42,826 bases of DNA, from contig NZ_JAVXKG010000030.1 in NCBI RefSeq assembly GCF_036647415.1, positions 1-42,826 on the forward strand. The letters are read 5' to 3'. Under the pieces are notes generated by a model. That model worked only from the letters and a program-made list of their open reading frames with translations. It was not told the origin of the DNA and did no database searches. Shown here piece after piece: positions 1-8,635 of the stretch (positions within the stretch are counted from its first letter, which is position 1; each line of letters begins with the position of its first letter). Source of the stretch: Empedobacter sp036647415 (lineage in GTDB: Bacteria; Bacteroidota; Bacteroidia; Flavobacteriales; Weeksellaceae). The translations under genes and the position numbers were made by a program.

Positions 1-55
1 GCGCAGACATAGACAAAATAAACGCAGAGAATATAAGCGTTAAATTTTTCTTCAT
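1..55 (-). CDS. 5' end of a secreted protein gene, cut by the window edge
   Basis: Reading leftward from the ATG at 53-55, the first 18 codons give MKKNLTLIFSAFILSMSA. This is a Lys-rich start followed by a hydrophobic stretch, as in a Sec signal peptide. The rest lies outside the window, so no function can be given. The gene points away from dnaJ's terminator at 171-203 and is probably a separate unit. Confidence 0.55.
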   Translation of the reverse strand, partial: MKKNLTLIFSAFILSMSA

Positions 56-170
56 GTATAGTGTTTTTATTAATTGTAATAAAGTTATTCATTTTGGGGT
101 AAATAACCATTAATTAATACTAAAAAACACAAATTATTCGAGTTAAACCTGTTATTGTTATGTATATAAT

Positions 171-203
171 AAAAAAAGCATCCAAACAATGTCCGGATGC
201 TTT
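171..203 (-). terminator. Terminator of the grpE-dnaJ operon
   Basis: A 9-bp stem AAAGCATCC/GGATGCTTT (175-183 and 195-203) is followed, on the minus strand, by a T-run (the A-run at 171-177 on plus). It lies 23 bp beyond the dnaJ stop. Confidence 0.8.
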
Positions 204-225
204 ATAAAAGTTTCAAATTTATTAA

Positions 226-1350
226 TTACTGAAACATATCTTTTACACGTTCAAAAAACGATTTTTCATTTTTAGATGGTTCTGGAGAAAAATGCTCATC
301 ATCTCTCATTTTTTCAAAGAAATTTTCTTGTTCTTTTGATAAATGAGTTGGTGTCCAAATGTTAACATGTACAAATAAATCACCTTTTCCATATCCATTT
401 AAGTCTGGCAAACCTTGTCCTTTCAAACGCAATACTTTTCCTGATTGAGTTCCTTTGTCAACTTTAATTTTCACTTTTCCGTTAACAGTAGGAATTTCTT
501 TAGATGATCCTAAGATTGCATCTGGAACAGAAACATATAAATCGTAATGTAGATTATTTCCATCACGTTTTAAAGTGTCGTGTTCTTCTTCTTCAATAAC
601 AACTAATAAGTCGCCAGGAATACCGTCAAAAGGAGCGTCATTACCTTTTCCGCGAACTTGTAATTGTATACCTTCTCTTGCTCCAGCAGGAATTTTAATC
701 TCAATTGTTTCTTCAATTTTGATTAATCCTTGATTATTTGCTCCAGTAGGAATTTTATCTGCAACACGACCAATACCTTGACAAGTAGAACATGTTGTTG
801 CCGTTTGCATTTGCCCTAAAAATGTGTTTGTAACACGAACTTGTTGTCCAGAACCATTACAGCTAGGACATGTTTTAGAGGTTACGCCGTCTGCTTGTTT
901 GAAACGTTTAACTTTTACTTTCTTTTCGCAACCGTTAACCATTTCTTCAAGGTTTAACTTTACGCGAATACGCAAATCAGAACCTTTCATACGACGAGGA
1001 CCACGAGATTGACCTCCGAAGCCACCACCAAATCCTCCGCCGCCAAAGATGTCACCGAAATGAGAGAAAATATCCTCCATATTCATTCCGCCTCCAGCTC
1101 CACCACCAAAGCCTCCAGCTCCGCTCATACCTGCATGACCATATTGGTCATAGCGTGCACGTTTGTTATCGTCGCTTAAAACTTCGTATGCTTCTGCGGC
1201 ATCTTTAAAATTATCTTCTGCCTCTTTGTCACCTGGATTTTTGTCAGGGTGATATTTTATGGCTTTTTTACGATAAGCTTTCTTTATTTGTTCAGGTGTT
1301 GCTGATTTTTCAATACCTAATATTTCGTAATAATCTCTTTTTGTCGACAT
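226..1350 (-). CDS. dnaJ: Molecular chaperone DnaJ (Hsp40), two-motif zinc-finger variant
   Basis: This is the J-domain co-chaperone that delivers unfolded clients to DnaK and stimulates its ATPase in the cytoplasm. The 374-residue length is normal. The J domain covers residues 1-70 with HPD at 34-36. A Gly/Phe-rich linker runs from about 72 to 118, and the C-terminal client-binding beta domains follow to the end. The cysteine region holds only two CxxCxGxG motifs (C161/C164 and C187/C190), where E. coli DnaJ has four, so one zinc site is expected instead of two. I believe this is common in Flavobacteriia but cannot check it here. The gene follows grpE after 11 bp, so the two are co-transcribed, and a clear hairpin terminator lies downstream. 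Confidence 0.97.
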   Translation of the reverse strand: MSTKRDYYEILGIEKSATPEQIKKAYRKKAIKYHPDKNPGDKEAEDNFKDAAEAYEVLSDDNKRARYDQYGHAGMSGAGGFGGGAGGGMNMEDIFSHFGDIFGGGGFGGGFGGQSRGPRRMKGSDLRIRVKLNLEEMVNGCEKKVKVKRFKQADGVTSKTCPSCNGSGQQVRVTNTFLGQMQTATTCSTCQGIGRVADKIPTGANNQGLIKIEETIEIKIPAGAREGIQLQVRGKGNDAPFDGIPGDLLVVIEEEEHDTLKRDGNNLHYDLYVSVPDAILGSSKEIPTVNGKVKIKVDKGTQSGKVLRLKGQGLPDLNGYGKGDLFVHVNIWTPTHLSKEQENFFEKMRDDEHFSPEPSKNEKSFFERVKDMFQ

Positions 1351-1361
1351 TTCTAATATAA

Positions 1362-1916
1362 TTACATTCCAACCACTACTTTAGCGTAGCGAATTACAAC
1401 ATCGTTTAATAAATAACCAGTTTCTACAACATCTACAATTTTTCCTTTTAAATCCTCTGTAGGAGCAGGAATTTGAGTAATAGCTTCGTGTAAATCGGTA
1501 TTAAAATCATCACCTGCTTTAACTTCGATTTCTTTTAAGCCTTTTGTACGTAAAATTTCGTTTAATTTATTGAAGATTAATTCTACACCTTGTTGTAAAC
1601 CGTTGTCATCTGATTTTTCAATTTGAACCATTGCACGCTGAAAATCATCTAAAACAGGTAATAAAGCTGTTACAACTTCTTTGTTTGCTGTTTTGAAAAA
1701 ATCGATTCTTTCGCGAGAAGTACGTTTCTTGAAATTATCAAATTCTGCAAATAATCTTAAATACTGATCTTTCTCTTTTGCTAATTGCTCTTTTACAATT
1801 TCTAATTCAGTTTTTCCAGAAGTATCATTTTGTTCTGTTTGATTTTCTGTTTCCTGAACTTGATCTTCAGAAAGATGCTCATTCATTAATTCTTCATTTA
1901 TATTTTGATCAGACAT
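1362..1916 (-). CDS. grpE: Nucleotide exchange factor GrpE
   Basis: GrpE releases ADP from DnaK and completes the DnaK-DnaJ-GrpE cycle. The N-terminal third is acidic and Gln/Glu-rich. It is followed by a long helix (from about LEIVKEQLAKEKDQYLRLFA) and the small beta domain with the conserved ending VVETGYLLNDVVIRYAKVVV. I chose the ATG at 1914-1916 (184 residues, starting MSDQNINEE). An in-frame ATG at 1970 would add 18 basic residues, but a promoter-like sequence lies inside that extension at 1946-1963 and GrpE proteins normally begin with the acidic tail. The longer form cannot be excluded. dnaJ follows after 11 bp. Confidence 0.93.
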   Translation of the reverse strand: MSDQNINEELMNEHLSEDQVQETENQTEQNDTSGKTELEIVKEQLAKEKDQYLRLFAEFDNFKKRTSRERIDFFKTANKEVVTALLPVLDDFQRAMVQIEKSDDNGLQQGVELIFNKLNEILRTKGLKEIEVKAGDDFNTDLHEAITQIPAPTEDLKGKIVDVVETGYLLNDVVIRYAKVVVGM

Positions 1917-1945
1917 AATCTTATTCTTTTTTTTGTTTCTCAATG

Positions 1946-1963
1946 AATCAAATAGTTTGCCAA
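1946..1963 (-). promoter_or_regulatory. Possible sigma-54-like promoter of grpE-dnaJ
   Basis: On the minus strand the sequence reads TTGGCAAACTATTTGATT. The TGGCA block and the TTG block have the spacing of the sigma-54 -24/-12 consensus (TGGCACG-N4-TTGC), but the final C is an A. Transcription would begin about 20 bp before the MSDQ start of grpE. No TAnnTTTG housekeeping box was seen in the same stretch. The resemblance is visible, but its use is inference. Confidence 0.35.
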
Positions 1964-1997
1964 TGCCCATTTAGTGCCGTTTTGTCAGATTATAGTT

Positions 1998-2031
1998 AAA
2001 AAAATAAGCACTTCTGTCGGTAGAAGTGCTT
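1998..2031 (-). terminator. Terminator downstream of the M23/receptor/lipoprotein genes
   Basis: A perfect 10-bp stem AAGCACTTCT/AGAAGTGCTT (2006-2015 and 2022-2031) has a 6-nt loop and a T-run on the minus strand (A-run 1998-2004 on plus). It ends the leftward unit finishing at 2091 and separates it from grpE. Confidence 0.85.
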
Positions 2032-2090
2032 GGTAAAAGTATAAAGTTTTTTTGATTTGAGTTTTGATAAACTATATTATATATTGTTTG

Positions 2091-2462
2091 TTAGTACATT
2101 CTTTTTCCTGTATAATAAATATGATAATTTTTTGGAATTATTTTTAAACCTAACTTTTTATTATTTTTTCTAATTTTATCAAGCATTCCATTTTTATTAT
2201 AGACAATAAATAGACTATCATTATTAACTAAATTTATATCTAATATATCAAGATGGTCAACAATCTGATAATTTTTATTATCGATTTTATTGGTAATGTC
2301 TATATAATTAGGATATACTGTTGTAATTCCACTTTTTGTATGCCATTCTATTTTGTAGGTTGTAGTTTCAATAGTTTTTAATATTAAAACTTTATCTTCA
2401 ATCATATTTTCACATCCAAAAAATAAACCAAAAATAGTAATAATAAGAAATTTAGTTTTCAT
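2091..2462 (-). CDS. Small putative lipoprotein, unknown function
   Basis: The product has 123 residues. A hydrophobic N-terminus ends in FGLFFGC, a plausible lipobox with Cys17 as the lipidated residue. The mature part is Asn/Ile/Lys-rich and probably beta-rich, with no domain I recognise. Its start is 22 bp from the stop of the TonB-dependent receptor, so it is likely the last gene of that unit, and a strong terminator follows. It could be a small envelope partner of the receptor, but only position supports that. The base composition is very AT-rich, as is usual for small orphan genes here. Confidence 0.7.
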   Translation of the reverse strand: MKTKFLIITIFGLFFGCENMIEDKVLILKTIETTTYKIEWHTKSGITTVYPNYIDITNKIDNKNYQIVDHLDILDINLVNNDSLFIVYNKNGMLDKIRKNNKKLGLKIIPKNYHIYYTGKRMY

Positions 2463-2484
2463 AATTTAATTTTAAGTGTTACCT

Positions 2485-4915
2485 CTAAAACTTAAAATTA
2501 ACTTTTGCATTCAAGAAGCGACCTGTCAAATAATTTGGCATTGTATAGACATTTCTTGTATTAACATCTGTAATCCATGAATTACTGATTTCATTTTTGA
2601 TGTCAAATACATTGAAAACATCTACACCAATCGAAACTTCTTTAAAATTACTAAAGAATGAACTTTTTGATGGTTTTAACTCTTTTTGATTTACCAATTC
2701 TTTTACAAAACCAATATCAACACGTTTGTAAGCTGATAAAGTTGTTTGATAATTGTACGGATCCGCAAATTGTGGCGCTCCATTTGGCAATCCTGATGCA
2801 TAAATCAAATTAACATTAACCTTGAATGATGGTAAAAACTCCATATAATCTTGGAAAAATGCAGATAATTTGAAACGAGGATCTGTTGGTAACGGAATAT
2901 TTCCTTTGTTGTCAATATTTTGATAAGCGCGCGCATACGATGCCGAAAACCATGAATCTATTCCAGGAACAAATTGTCCAAACAGACGCATATCAAGTCC
3001 ATAGGCATAACCTTTTGAGTTGTTGTCAGCCGTATAACGAATTCTTACATTATCTACGTAATAAGGGTTTAAATCGCTTAAGATTTTGTAATATAATTCG
3101 GTAGTTAATTTAAAAGGACGATTCATCCATTTGAATTCATAATCATTTCCGAAAATAAAATGTATCGATTGTTGCGACTTTACTTGATCGTTTAATGAAC
3201 CATCTAAACGACGAATTTCACGATAAAAAGGTGGTTGATAATAGATACCTGTCGAAAAACGAAATAACATATCACTTTCCCAGTCTGGTTTTACAGCAAT
3301 TTGTGCACGTGGCGAAATAGTTGTTTCATCATTAAAATCCCAATATGCAGCACGTACACCAGCATTAAACATCACTTTTGCATCATTCCACATAAATTTG
3401 CTTGTGTATTGTGCGTAACCTGAAACACGATTTGTTTTTAAATTATTTTTTGAGTTTACGTAATAATTTAAATGTAAACCTTGCGAAGGATTTGGGTTAA
3501 CAACATATCCAGTAGAGTCTATTGCTTGCCATTCGCCCAACAAATCGCGAATATCTTCTTGTTGATATTTTAATCCCCATTCGATATTATTATTTGTATT
3601 GATTTTGAATTTCCCTTTGTGTTGTACACCAACAACCAACGCATCAAAATTATTACGTGCATGGTCTATTTGCGAACCAACATCGTTTGTTGAGNNNNNN
3701 NNNNTCAACTTCTGAAATAAAATAAGAACCCTGAATATCAAAATATTCTTGTTCTTTAGAATGATACGCAAAAATATCTAAACCTAAATCTAAACTAGAA
3801 TTTGGTTGAAATGTAAATGATAAACTTCCTGTTTCTGTCGCAAATTTATCATCCTCTTTACCGTTATAAAAAACCGTTAATAACAATGGATTATCAATTG
3901 CATTGATGTAAGTATCACGTTTAAAAGGAACCATTTCGTAACGTGAACGCGACATTGTTCCTAAAAATGAAACATTCCATTTTTCATTTATTTTATAATT
4001 GATGTTGGTCTGTACATCGTAATATTGCGGGTTGAAATTTGTATCACCTTTTAGTGTATTGAGAACTAAATTTCTGTTTTGATAGCGTGCGCCAACTATT
4101 GCAGAAAGTTTTTTGTTTTTAGATGCTCCTCCAAGTGTTAAACTTCCGCCCATCAAACTTGCTTCCAATTGACCTTCAAATTTCTTTGGACGTTTGTATG
4201 TAACATCTAAAACAGATGACATTTTATCACCATATTTTGCTTCCCAACCACCAGCAGAAAAATTAATAAACTCTGTCATCGCAGGATTTACAAAACCTAA
4301 ACCTTCTTGTTCTCCCGAACGAATTAACTGTGGTTTGTAAACTTCGATTCCGTTAACGTAAATTAAATTTTCGTCGTAATTACCACCGCGAACCATATAT
4401 TGTGAACTCAATTCGGTGTTAGAATTTACGAAAGGCAATGTTTTCAATAAATCTGCAACTCCGCCCGTTAAACTTGGTCCTTGTTGCATTTGTGCTGCAC
4501 TTAAAGTTGTGCTTTGCAAAGGTTTATTTTTATTTGATTGAAATGTAATTGTTGCTTCTTCTAACTGTATCGCATTTGATTTATCTGGAACCAATTGTAC
4601 AAAAATCTCTTTCTTATTTTTATCTTTTAAATTGAAAGTTTGCGCAAAAGATGAATAACCATTTGTGTTGAAAGTTATAGTTACAGATTGATTTGATGGA
4701 ATTTCTATTTTGAAATTTCCATTTTGATCTGCATAATAAGACTTATCATTCAATATGATTTCAGCTTCGCTGATTGGAATTCTATTTTCGTCGACAACTT
4801 TTCCGGTAACTTGTGCTGTCTGTGCAAATAAAAGTCCGCCCAATAAAGATAAACTTATTGTGCTAAGAAATCTTTTTGAATGACGTAGAGTAGGTTGCTG
4901 TGTTGTTTTTTTCAT
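2485..4915 (-). CDS. TonB-dependent outer-membrane receptor, interrupted by an assembly gap
   Basis: This is an outer-membrane beta-barrel for TonB-driven uptake; the substrate is unknown. After a signal peptide (about residues 1-31, ending GGLLFAQ) comes a carboxypeptidase-regulatory-like domain (VTGKVVDENRIPISEAEI). A plug domain (LKTLPFVNSNTEL, YMVRGGNYDEN) and the barrel follow, ending in the aromatic KVNFKF. Ten Ns at 3695-3704 split the barrel. The two halves are in different frames as written, because 2 bases + 10 N + 1 base is 13. A real gap length divisible by three would restore one frame, so this looks like a scaffolding artefact rather than a frameshift. The known parts total roughly 800 residues. 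The start overlaps the end of the M23 gene by 53 bp, and no other good Met precedes the first domain. Confidence 0.9.
3695..3704. other. Assembly gap (10 Ns)
   Basis: Ten undetermined bases lie inside the TonB-dependent receptor gene. The true length is unknown. The reading frames on both sides require a multiple of three if the gene is intact, so ten is a placeholder. Confidence 0.99.
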
Positions 4916-6551
4916 CTTTCACGTTTAGTTCTAATTGATGGTCGCCAACCGAAATATTTTCTTTTGTTAGATTAATTGTTAATCGTTTTATTTTTTGATC
5001 ATACTCGGCTAAAACCCATTTACCATCTATAAAGGCTTTATAGTCTTTAATTCCTGAATGTTCGTCATTTATCGTAAAACGAATAATTGTATTTGTCTGC
5101 GAAAACTGACTATTTTCTTTGATGTTTAACGGAGTAATTGTTGGTTTAGTATTATCAAGCATGATAGAAAATACACCAAAATCCTTTGGATTTGCAACCA
5201 GCTTCCCATTTTTGAGCTCTGTTGTCAAATAATCTTTTTTCCAAGCGCCTCTTTTTTGATATTCTCTAACAATCACAGCTTTGTCTAATTGTGCTGTCGG
5301 AATATCTTTTGGATCTATTGCGATAGTATAATTTTGATGAACAGGAAAATTAGAATCACCAACCCAATGTTTATTATTTGATAATTTATAACTTAAATCA
5401 AAATCTTCATAAAAAATACCTTTCGGGAAAAAGATTTCTATTCCATCTGTTTTAAAATGATTTTCCTTGTTCCAAGCCATAGGATTTGTTTCAGGAAGTT
5501 TTGCAGAGTCAATAAAAGGTTTTCCGTTAACTGTAAATTGTGAAGTAGATGCATTTCCTGCATAATCTTTCACTTCAATTTTTATTTTATATGTTTCGCC
5601 ATCAACAACGTCTAAAATTCCATTATTCTTTAAATTAGAAAATAATCGAAGTGGATTTCCATCTTTTACAAAACCTTGATAAACCCAACTGTTGTTTTTT
5701 TGCATATCGGCATAATCACATGTTGCATTTATTGCGCGCGCTTCATCAAAAGAAAAACGATTTGCTGTAAATGTATAAATAGGTTCATCATTTACGCTAA
5801 TATTTATTTGATGTATTCCATTGTTGTTTTCAGATCCATTTTGTTTGTCGTATGCTTTTACACCGAAACCAATTTTACCAGAAGCAGATATTATTCCACC
5901 ATTTGCAACAACAACGCGATTTGTTTTTTGATTAACATCTCCAAGAATAGGATAAGCATATAAACCTAAAATAGATGGTTTTTTTGAGTCAGGTAAATCA
6001 AATCCGAAATAAAATGGATTGATTGGTTCTTCAGATTTTGTATCACGAATCTCGAAATGTAAATGTGGACCACCGGAACCACCAGAATTACCAGAAAGAG
6101 CAATCAAATCACCAATTTTTATAGGTAGTTCATTTGGCTTTGGGTGTAATTCTATTTTAAAAGTCTCATTTGCATATTGTTGTTTACGCACGTATTCTTG
6201 TAACTCAGGCGTAAATTCTCTCAAATGTGCATATACAGAAGTATATCCATTAGGATGATCTATATATAATGCGTTACCGTAGCCTGTTGGCGAAATATTA
6301 ATACGAGAAATGTAGCCATGGCCAATTGCTTTTACTTTTAATCCTTCTCGTTGTTGTGTTTTTATATCTAAACCAGCATGGAAATGATTTGCGCGTAATT
6401 CGCCAAAGTTTCCAGCCAAATAATTCGCAATTTCTAAAGGATTCTGAAAAATATTTTTTGGATAAGTTTCAGGTTTTGGTTGTTCAGCTCGTTGTCCAAA
6501 AACAATAGTACTTAATAATAGGTTTAGGATAATTGGTTTTATCACGTTCAT
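4863..6551 (-). CDS. M23-family (LytM-type) metallopeptidase with C-terminal beta domains
   Basis: This is a probable cell-wall endopeptidase of the periplasm. A signal peptide covers residues 1-19 (ending STIVFGQ). The LytM domain spans about 45-180 with the zinc ligands of the HxxxD and HxH motifs at H58, D62 and H165, plus H109 in YAHL and H163. All are present, so it should be active, unlike the degenerate LytM factors. The remaining 380 residues look like repeated immunoglobulin-type beta domains (for example around TYKIKIEVKDYAGNAS and DNTKPTITPLNIK). The 562-residue form is typical of Bacteroidota M23 proteins. The last 53 bp overlap the downstream receptor gene in another frame, suggesting coupled translation. 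The exact wall substrate is not known. Confidence 0.9.
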   Translation of the reverse strand: MNVIKPIILNLLLSTIVFGQRAEQPKPETYPKNIFQNPLEIANYLAGNFGELRANHFHAGLDIKTQQREGLKVKAIGHGYISRINISPTGYGNALYIDHPNGYTSVYAHLREFTPELQEYVRKQQYANETFKIELHPKPNELPIKIGDLIALSGNSGGSGGPHLHFEIRDTKSEEPINPFYFGFDLPDSKKPSILGLYAYPILGDVNQKTNRVVVANGGIISASGKIGFGVKAYDKQNGSENNNGIHQINISVNDEPIYTFTANRFSFDEARAINATCDYADMQKNNSWVYQGFVKDGNPLRLFSNLKNNGILDVVDGETYKIKIEVKDYAGNASTSQFTVNGKPFIDSAKLPETNPMAWNKENHFKTDGIEIFFPKGIFYEDFDLSYKLSNNKHWVGDSNFPVHQNYTIAIDPKDIPTAQLDKAVIVREYQKRGAWKKDYLTTELKNGKLVANPKDFGVFSIMLDNTKPTITPLNIKENSQFSQTNTIIRFTINDEHSGIKDYKAFIDGKWVLAEYDQKIKRLTINLTKENISVGDHQLELNVKDEKNNTATYSTSFKKIS

Positions 6552-6792
6552 CTTCTTTTTCTAAAATAAATTAACAATTCAGCTAAAAATAAAATAAATC
6601 TTTTACAAACTGTCTTAAACTTTTGAATATCTGAAAATTATTTTAGTAAAATCTTTTGTAAAACAAATTCAAATACATGATTTACATATGGTTGTGTTTG
6701 TAAAATAAATAACAAGAAAAAGTAAAGAGTTTGTCTGACGTTTTTGAATGTTGGGTAATTAATTTTAAGAAAAACTTTAAAAAATAACGAAA

Positions 6793-7614
6793 ATGAAAAA
6801 AGTAATCTTCTCAATTTTAATTATTGTATCAATAGTTGGTTGTAAAAAATACGAAGGAAATGAAAGTTCTGGAGCAATGGAAAATAATACGTCTACAGAT
6901 ATGATTTCTAGTGCTACGAATCCTAAAGTGGAGGGGAAAGTTTTTAAATCGAATGCTTTGATTGAAATGAAAGTGGCAGATGTGATGAAAAATGGACAAG
7001 AAATAGAACAAAATGCAATTGATTTGAAAGGTTTTATTTTGAATAGTGAATTAAATAATCAAACCTTAGATTCAGATCAAGTTGATATTTCTGCGGAGCA
7101 AATAAAAAAGATGGAGAAAGTTCAACAAATAAATTTCATAGAACTTAAAGTTCCTGCCAATCAATTACGCGAACATGTCAAATTTGCATTAGAAAAAGGA
7201 GTTATAATTGATCATATTTTGATTAATAATGAAGAAATGACATTTGAAAAGTATGAGAATGAACTTAAAAATGAAAATAATCAATCTGTAAAAATTGCAA
7301 AACAAATCGAGAATAAAGTAAATAAAGCATTGATAAATGATGCAGTTAATTACGCAACAATTGTTTACAAATTGTCAGAAGAACCGCATGTTGTCTCGAT
7401 GATTATACCACAATCAGAAATTAAAATTTACAGGGAAATCAATTTAGGATATGAGTTAAAACAGAGTTGGCAAGATGGTGTTTATTATTTTAAATCGTTT
7501 ATCATCGTTATTTTTAAATTTCTGCCAACAATTCTTTCGGTATTATTTTTGTGTTTTGCAATAAAGTATGTGTTGAGACGTTTTAAAACCAGAGAAATTA
7601 AAACAAAATTGTGA
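6793..7614 (+). CDS. DUF4349-like lipoprotein with C-terminal membrane anchor
   Basis: The product has 273 residues. A short signal sequence with lipobox SIVGC (Cys17) is followed by a linker, a mixed alpha/beta domain resembling DUF4349 (FIELKVPANQLREHVKFA), a coiled-coil helix, and one strong membrane segment near residues 238-260 (FKFLPTILSVLFLCFAIKYVL) with a basic tail. Lipid anchor plus C-terminal helix is the usual layout of this family, whose function is unknown. It stands alone: 241 bp separate it from the divergent M23 gene, and the next gene has its own promoter at 7672. The family assignment rests on architecture and is moderately sure. Confidence 0.72.
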   Translation: MKKVIFSILIIVSIVGCKKYEGNESSGAMENNTSTDMISSATNPKVEGKVFKSNALIEMKVADVMKNGQEIEQNAIDLKGFILNSELNNQTLDSDQVDISAEQIKKMEKVQQINFIELKVPANQLREHVKFALEKGVIIDHILINNEEMTFEKYENELKNENNQSVKIAKQIENKVNKALINDAVNYATIVYKLSEEPHVVSMIIPQSEIKIYREINLGYELKQSWQDGVYYFKSFIIVIFKFLPTILSVLFLCFAIKYVLRRFKTREIKTKL

Positions 7615-7671
7615 CTAAAAGTCTATTTGTCAAAAGAATAAGAAAAAACTGACAAAATTTAGGTTTTTGTA

Positions 7672-7701
7672 TTGATTACATGTAAAAAAATACTATTTTT
7701 G
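7672..7701 (+). promoter_or_regulatory. Bacteroidota-type promoter of the coiled-coil-zapA unit
   Basis: TTG (7672-7674) and TATTTTTG (7694-7701) are separated by 19 bp. This fits the flavobacterial housekeeping consensus TTG-N19-TAnnTTTG. Transcription should start near 7708, leaving a leader of about 28 nt before the ATG at 7736. Confidence 0.75.
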
Positions 7702-7735
7702 CAATAGAAGCTAGAATAATTGAAATTCTCTGAAG

Positions 7736-8080
7736 ATGGAAAAAATGGTAAAATTTAAAGAACTTGAAGACAAAGTTTTAAGCGTTTTAAGCCAGTTAGA
7801 GAATAATAACGATATATTGAAACGTGCGAATAATTCTGAAAAAGAGATGGAATCTTTTCAAAAAGAATTGAATTCTCTAAAGGAAGAAAACGCTAGATTA
7901 AAAAATAAATTGAGAGATTCGCAGGCGAATAACTTAAATTTGAATGAAGAGGTAAAGCGATTAAAAGTCGTAAATGCCATGAGCGGAAGTCAGGAGTATA
8001 AACAAATGATGAAGCAACGAATGAATAAATTGATAAAAGAAGTAGATTCTTGCATCGCTCAAATTAAAACTAATAATTAA
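7736..8080 (+). CDS. Small coiled-coil protein upstream of zapA
   Basis: The product has 114 residues and is almost wholly predicted coiled coil, with heptad-like Leu/Ile spacing across residues 5-85. It has no signal peptide or membrane segment, so it is cytoplasmic. It precedes zapA by 9 bp and shares its promoter. A ZapB-like or other division-scaffold role is plausible from context and shape, but coiled coils align poorly and I cannot name a family. A second ATG at codon 4 is an alternative start. Confidence 0.75.
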   Translation: MEKMVKFKELEDKVLSVLSQLENNNDILKRANNSEKEMESFQKELNSLKEENARLKNKLRDSQANNLNLNEEVKRLKVVNAMSGSQEYKQMMKQRMNKLIKEVDSCIAQIKTNN

Positions 8081-8089
8081 TAAAAAAGA

Positions 8090-8380
8090 ATGTCAACTCA
8101 ACGAATTGAGATAAAAATTGCTTCACGTCATTATCCAATGACGGTAAATTCTGATGAAGAAGAAATGGTTATGGCTTGTGCAGAAGAAATTAACCATATT
8201 TTGAAACAATTTGAACAAAAATACGCTGTATCTGACAAACAAGACGCACTTGCAATGGTAACCATACAATTGGCTATACGCGAAGCAAAATTGAAAAAGC
8301 AAGTAAAAGATAATGAAGAAATGACAACAGAGCGCATTTCTAAATTATTAGAATTGATTGATCAATCAATCACAAAATAA
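8090..8380 (+). CDS. zapA: Cell division protein ZapA
   Basis: ZapA binds and bundles FtsZ filaments at mid-cell. The 96-residue length is typical. The N-terminal globular part (RIEIKIASRHYPMTVNSDEEEMVMACAEEIN) matches the ZapA fold: a short beta hairpin, then a helix. The rest is a long dimerising coiled coil. It follows the coiled-coil gene by 9 bp. The next elements are a small GAAA-loop hairpin, the 6S RNA and rny. The zapA-6S RNA order is also seen in gammaproteobacteria, which supports both calls. Confidence 0.92.
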   Translation: MSTQRIEIKIASRHYPMTVNSDEEEMVMACAEEINHILKQFEQKYAVSDKQDALAMVTIQLAIREAKLKKQVKDNEEMTTERISKLLELIDQSITK

Positions 8381-8395
8381 ATACGAGAAGTTCTT

Positions 8396-8411
8396 ACAGT
8401 TGAAAAACTGT
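8396..8411 (+). other. Small GAAA-tetraloop hairpin between zapA and 6S RNA
   Basis: ACAGTT-GAAA-AACTGT forms a perfect 6-bp stem closed by a GNRA-type loop, 15 bp after the zapA stop and 16 bp before the 6S RNA stem. It has no T-run, so it is not a standard terminator. It could mark the zapA mRNA end or a processing site for the 6S precursor. Confidence 0.4.
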
Positions 8412-8426
8412 ACAAATAACAATATT

Positions 8427-8613
8427 CCTACATTAGTTCTAGCTATTTTGGTTAACTCAACATTTAATTTTGTTACCGAGTGAACATCGTTCGGAAAGCG
8501 GGCCGCAACCTTTGGGTTCAATTTATTGACAGCGGATACTTGACTGACGGACTAACTCAAATCCTGTTTTCAGGAGTTAACTCAAAACATACTTTACTAG
8601 TGTAGGATTTTTT
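8427..8613 (+). ncRNA. ssrS: 6S RNA, flavobacterial type (6S-Flavo), with terminator
   Basis: This is the RNA polymerase-binding 6S RNA, which mimics an open promoter. A closing stem pairs CCTACATTAGT (8427-8437) with ACTAGTGTAGG (8596-8606), 11 bp with one G-U. An inner stem pairs GTTAACTC (8451-8458) with GAGTTAAC (8574-8581), and CCTG/CAGG forms a side hairpin at 8563-8574. A T-run follows at 8608-8613. Length (about 185 nt), a long rod with a large asymmetric centre, and position between zapA and rny all agree. No clear TAnnTTTG box was found just upstream, so it may be processed from a zapA readthrough transcript. Confidence 0.85.
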
Positions 8614-8635
8614 ATATATAAACATTACATAATCT

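Noticed and set aside
824..1012. Plus-strand ORF opposite dnaJ
   Set aside because: It is a shadow of the dnaJ coding sequence on the other strand.
2485..4915. Receptor pseudogene caused by frameshift
   Set aside because: The frame change coincides with the ten placeholder Ns; both halves are otherwise intact.
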